64,000 bases of DNA. It comes from Shewanella sp. KT0246. GTDB lineage: Bacteria > Pseudomonadota > Gammaproteobacteria > Enterobacterales > Shewanellaceae. The stretch is from positions 124,001 to 188,000 of the forward strand of contig NZ_BPEV01000001.1 of NCBI RefSeq assembly GCF_019654955.1, read 5' to 3'. The position numbers and the translations under genes were made by a program. This document shows, in pieces, positions 62,409 through 64,000 of this stretch (its first letter is position 1; every line of letters starts with the position of its first letter). The notes under the pieces were generated by a model, which was not told the origin of the DNA, searched no databases, and was given only the letters and a program-made list of their open reading frames with translations.

Positions 62409-64000
62409 TTATGCGATGCCTTTCATTATTGAAATCAGCTTCGTTAGCTGAATTTTTTCAGCTTTCGTTAGAGTTTGTTTAAGACTCAATTCCTGATAAC
62501 GCTGCTCAATATATTGATTGTTCAACCAGATCAGGGTTTGTTTAAACTCTTGAACTAAGTTTTCATCCGCCACTTGGTGGTCCCATTGGGCCAATTTAAT
62601 CAAGGCACCTTTTTGCTCGTGCTCTCGATATATCTCAAGTAGTTGTGCGCTGTTAAACTGTTGTTCGCGAGTTAAATTTAACAAATCAATTAGCAAATCA
62701 ATGCCAGCAATTTGTATGTGAGCTAATGCAGGTTGGGCACCTAAGCCATAACCTAAATCAGGTCGCTGTACTAACAAAGCAATGGCTAATCGCAATGGAG
62801 TTCCGCGGCCTTGTAAGCCCTTTTTATTCATAGGTTGTTGTTGTTTTACGGCAAAACCTAATTTTTTCTTTAAATCATCTGCGCTGTTCATACCGATCTT
62901 GTGCGCAAGATTTTCTAACAATAAATTCTGTAAAACAGTATCTTGTACTCGTTCAATAAGCGACATGGCTTCTTTAGCCAGAGCACTTTTGTCGGTACCG
63001 TATTGATTGGTTAATGTCTCAAATAAAAATGCAGGTAAATCAAGCGCATCGAGCATTAACTTTTCAAAACCTTCTTTACCGACTTGGCGAACCATAGTAT
63101 CTGGATCTTCACCTTGTGGTAAAAACATAAATCTAACAACATCACCAGGCTTTAATAAAGGCAGGGCAGTTTCTAATGCACGCCATGCCGCCTTTTTGCC
63201 AGCTTTATCGCCGTCATAACAACAAATGACTTCTTTTGCACTACGTACTAATAGCTGGAATTGTTCAGCTGTAGTGGCAGTACCTAAGGATGCAACTGCG
63301 TAATCAACGTCGAATTGCGCTAGCGCAACTACATCCATATAACCTTCAACAATCAATACTTGTTGAGGGTCTCTATGTCTTTGCTTCAATTCATAAAGGC
63401 CGTAAAGCTCATTACCCTTATGAAATATGGGCGTTTCTGGAGAATTCAAGTATTTCGGTGTTCCATCGCCTAAAACTCGACCACCGAAGCCAACTACACG
63501 ACCACGACGGTCACGAATAGGGAACATTAATCGATCGCGAAAGCGGTCGTAACGTTTGCCGTTATCGTTGGCAATTAACATGCCTGCTGTAAGTAGCTTG
63601 TCTTGCGCTGATTGGTTTTGGCGGTAACGACTAAGTAATCCGTCCCAGCCGTCAGGCGCAAAACCTATTCCAAAGTGTTCAACCACATTGGCTGAAAGTC
63701 CTCTGAAATCTAAATAATCTAATACTTTTTGTTTGTCTGAGTGCTGACGTAACTGGCTTTGATAAAAGAGATTAGCTTCTTCCATCAATTGGTATAAGTC
63801 GCGACTCAAACCTTGATCTTTTTTAGGACCAGTACCTTGTTCTCTTGGTACATCTAATCCTAATTTACCTGCGAGTTCTTCGATGGCGTCAACGAATTCA
63901 AGCCTATCGTATTCCATAATGAAATCGATGGCGTTGCCATGGGCACCACAACCAAAGCAGTGATAAAACTGTTTATCTCGACTGACAGTAAAAGAAGGAG
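62409..64000 (-). CDS. dnaG: DNA primase, 5' part outside window
   Basis: The C-terminal ~530 residues of primase; the frame stays open to the right edge. At the edge, HCFGCGAHGNAIDF is the end of the N-terminal zinc-binding domain. The TOPRIM core is visible: VLIVEGYMDVVALAQF (catalytic Glu), CYDGDKAGKKAA (DxD), and RDRLMFPIRDRRGRVVGFGGR before it. The C-terminal DnaB-interaction domain ends in KLISIMKGIA. It makes RNA primers for DNA replication. rpsU should lie just outside on the right; rpoD is downstream. Confidence 0.97.
   Translation of the reverse strand, partial: PSFTVSRDKQFYHCFGCGAHGNAIDFIMEYDRLEFVDAIEELAGKLGLDVPREQGTGPKKDQGLSRDLYQLMEEANLFYQSQLRQHSDKQKVLDYLDFRGLSANVVEHFGIGFAPDGWDGLLSRYRQNQSAQDKLLTAGMLIANDNGKRYDRFRDRLMFPIRDRRGRVVGFGGRVLGDGTPKYLNSPETPIFHKGNELYGLYELKQRHRDPQQVLIVEGYMDVVALAQFDVDYAVASLGTATTAEQFQLLVRSAKEVICCYDGDKAGKKAAWRALETALPLLKPGDVVRFMFLPQGEDPDTMVRQVGKEGFEKLMLDALDLPAFLFETLTNQYGTDKSALAKEAMSLIERVQDTVLQNLLLENLAHKIGMNSADDLKKKLGFAVKQQQPMNKKGLQGRGTPLRLAIALLVQRPDLGYGLGAQPALAHIQIAGIDLLIDLLNLTREQQFNSAQLLEIYREHEQKGALIKLAQWDHQVADENLVQEFKQTLIWLNNQYIEQRYQELSLKQTLTKAEKIQLTKLISIMKGIA

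Noticed and set aside
1-64000. CRISPR arrays, insertion sequences, prophage or integron features
   Set aside because: No regular spacer-repeat pattern, transposase or integrase motifs, or attachment-type repeats were found by reading.

Overview
The window reads as chromosomal DNA of a marine gammaproteobacterium, almost certainly Shewanella or a very close relative. The evidence is an OmcA/MtrC-type decaheme surface cytochrome, a pentaheme NrfA, an AT-rich genome, several families typical of Shewanella and Vibrio (DUF2960, DUF2913, DUF3634, DUF3833), and gammaproteobacterial gene orders: pepA-holC-valS opposite lptF-lptG, and dnaG-rpoD with a tRNA-Ile2 downstream. No transposase, integrase, phage gene or CRISPR array was seen. 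This is mostly core chromosome with a few accessory islands.

Layout. 1-6.3 kb: the end of a LysR regulator, a decaheme outer-membrane cytochrome behind a perfect FNR/EtrA box, the acetate permease SatP with a structured leader, and a POT-type transporter. 6.6-11.6 kb: a minus-strand operon of periplasmic cupredoxin, membrane GGDEF/EAL protein and outer-membrane barrel, then a SEC-C protein. 11.8-18.1 kb: an atypical chaperone-usher locus with DUF4402 subunits (major pilin, PapD-like chaperone, very large usher, second subunit), a weak terminator after the major pilin, and a divergent DUF4402-like gene. 18.2-25.8 kb: valS, holC, pepA and lptFG. 25.9-33.7 kb: a diguanylate cyclase, RDD and DsrE proteins, a RecX-like protein, a 42-aa membrane protein too short for usual gene finding, a peroxiredoxin, a roughly 100-nt imperfect inverted repeat and a DEAD-box helicase. 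34-41 kb: two divergent M24 peptidases, an FKBP isomerase, a YceI lipoprotein, and DUF1294, DUF418 and DUF4442 proteins.

41.2-55 kb is the most interesting part. A DUF368 polyprenyl-phosphate transporter is followed by ybgA-phrB, then nnrS-nrfA behind a close match to the NsrR nitric-oxide repressor site, then an eight-gene lipid cluster: NTF2-like, SDR, FAD amine oxidase, DUF1365, cyclopropane-synthase-like methyltransferase, DUF2878, chalcone-isomerase-like, DUF3833. The ybgA-phrB unit and the lipid cluster each carry the same element, TGATCT-N16-CGTA, which resembles promoters of the ChrR/RpoE (ECF11) singlet-oxygen regulon. I infer that repair and lipid modification form one photo-oxidative stress regulon, interrupted here by an NO/nitrite module. 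No ECF sigma factor or ChrR is encoded in the window.

55-64 kb: an NAD(P) aldehyde dehydrogenase, a DUF599 membrane protein, an XRE regulator, a glycine-zipper lipoprotein, tRNA-Ile2(CAU), rpoD and the 3' part of dnaG. Short degenerate tandem repeats (13-18 bp units) occur in three intergenic spacers, and a 13-bp direct repeat spans the rpoD stop codon.
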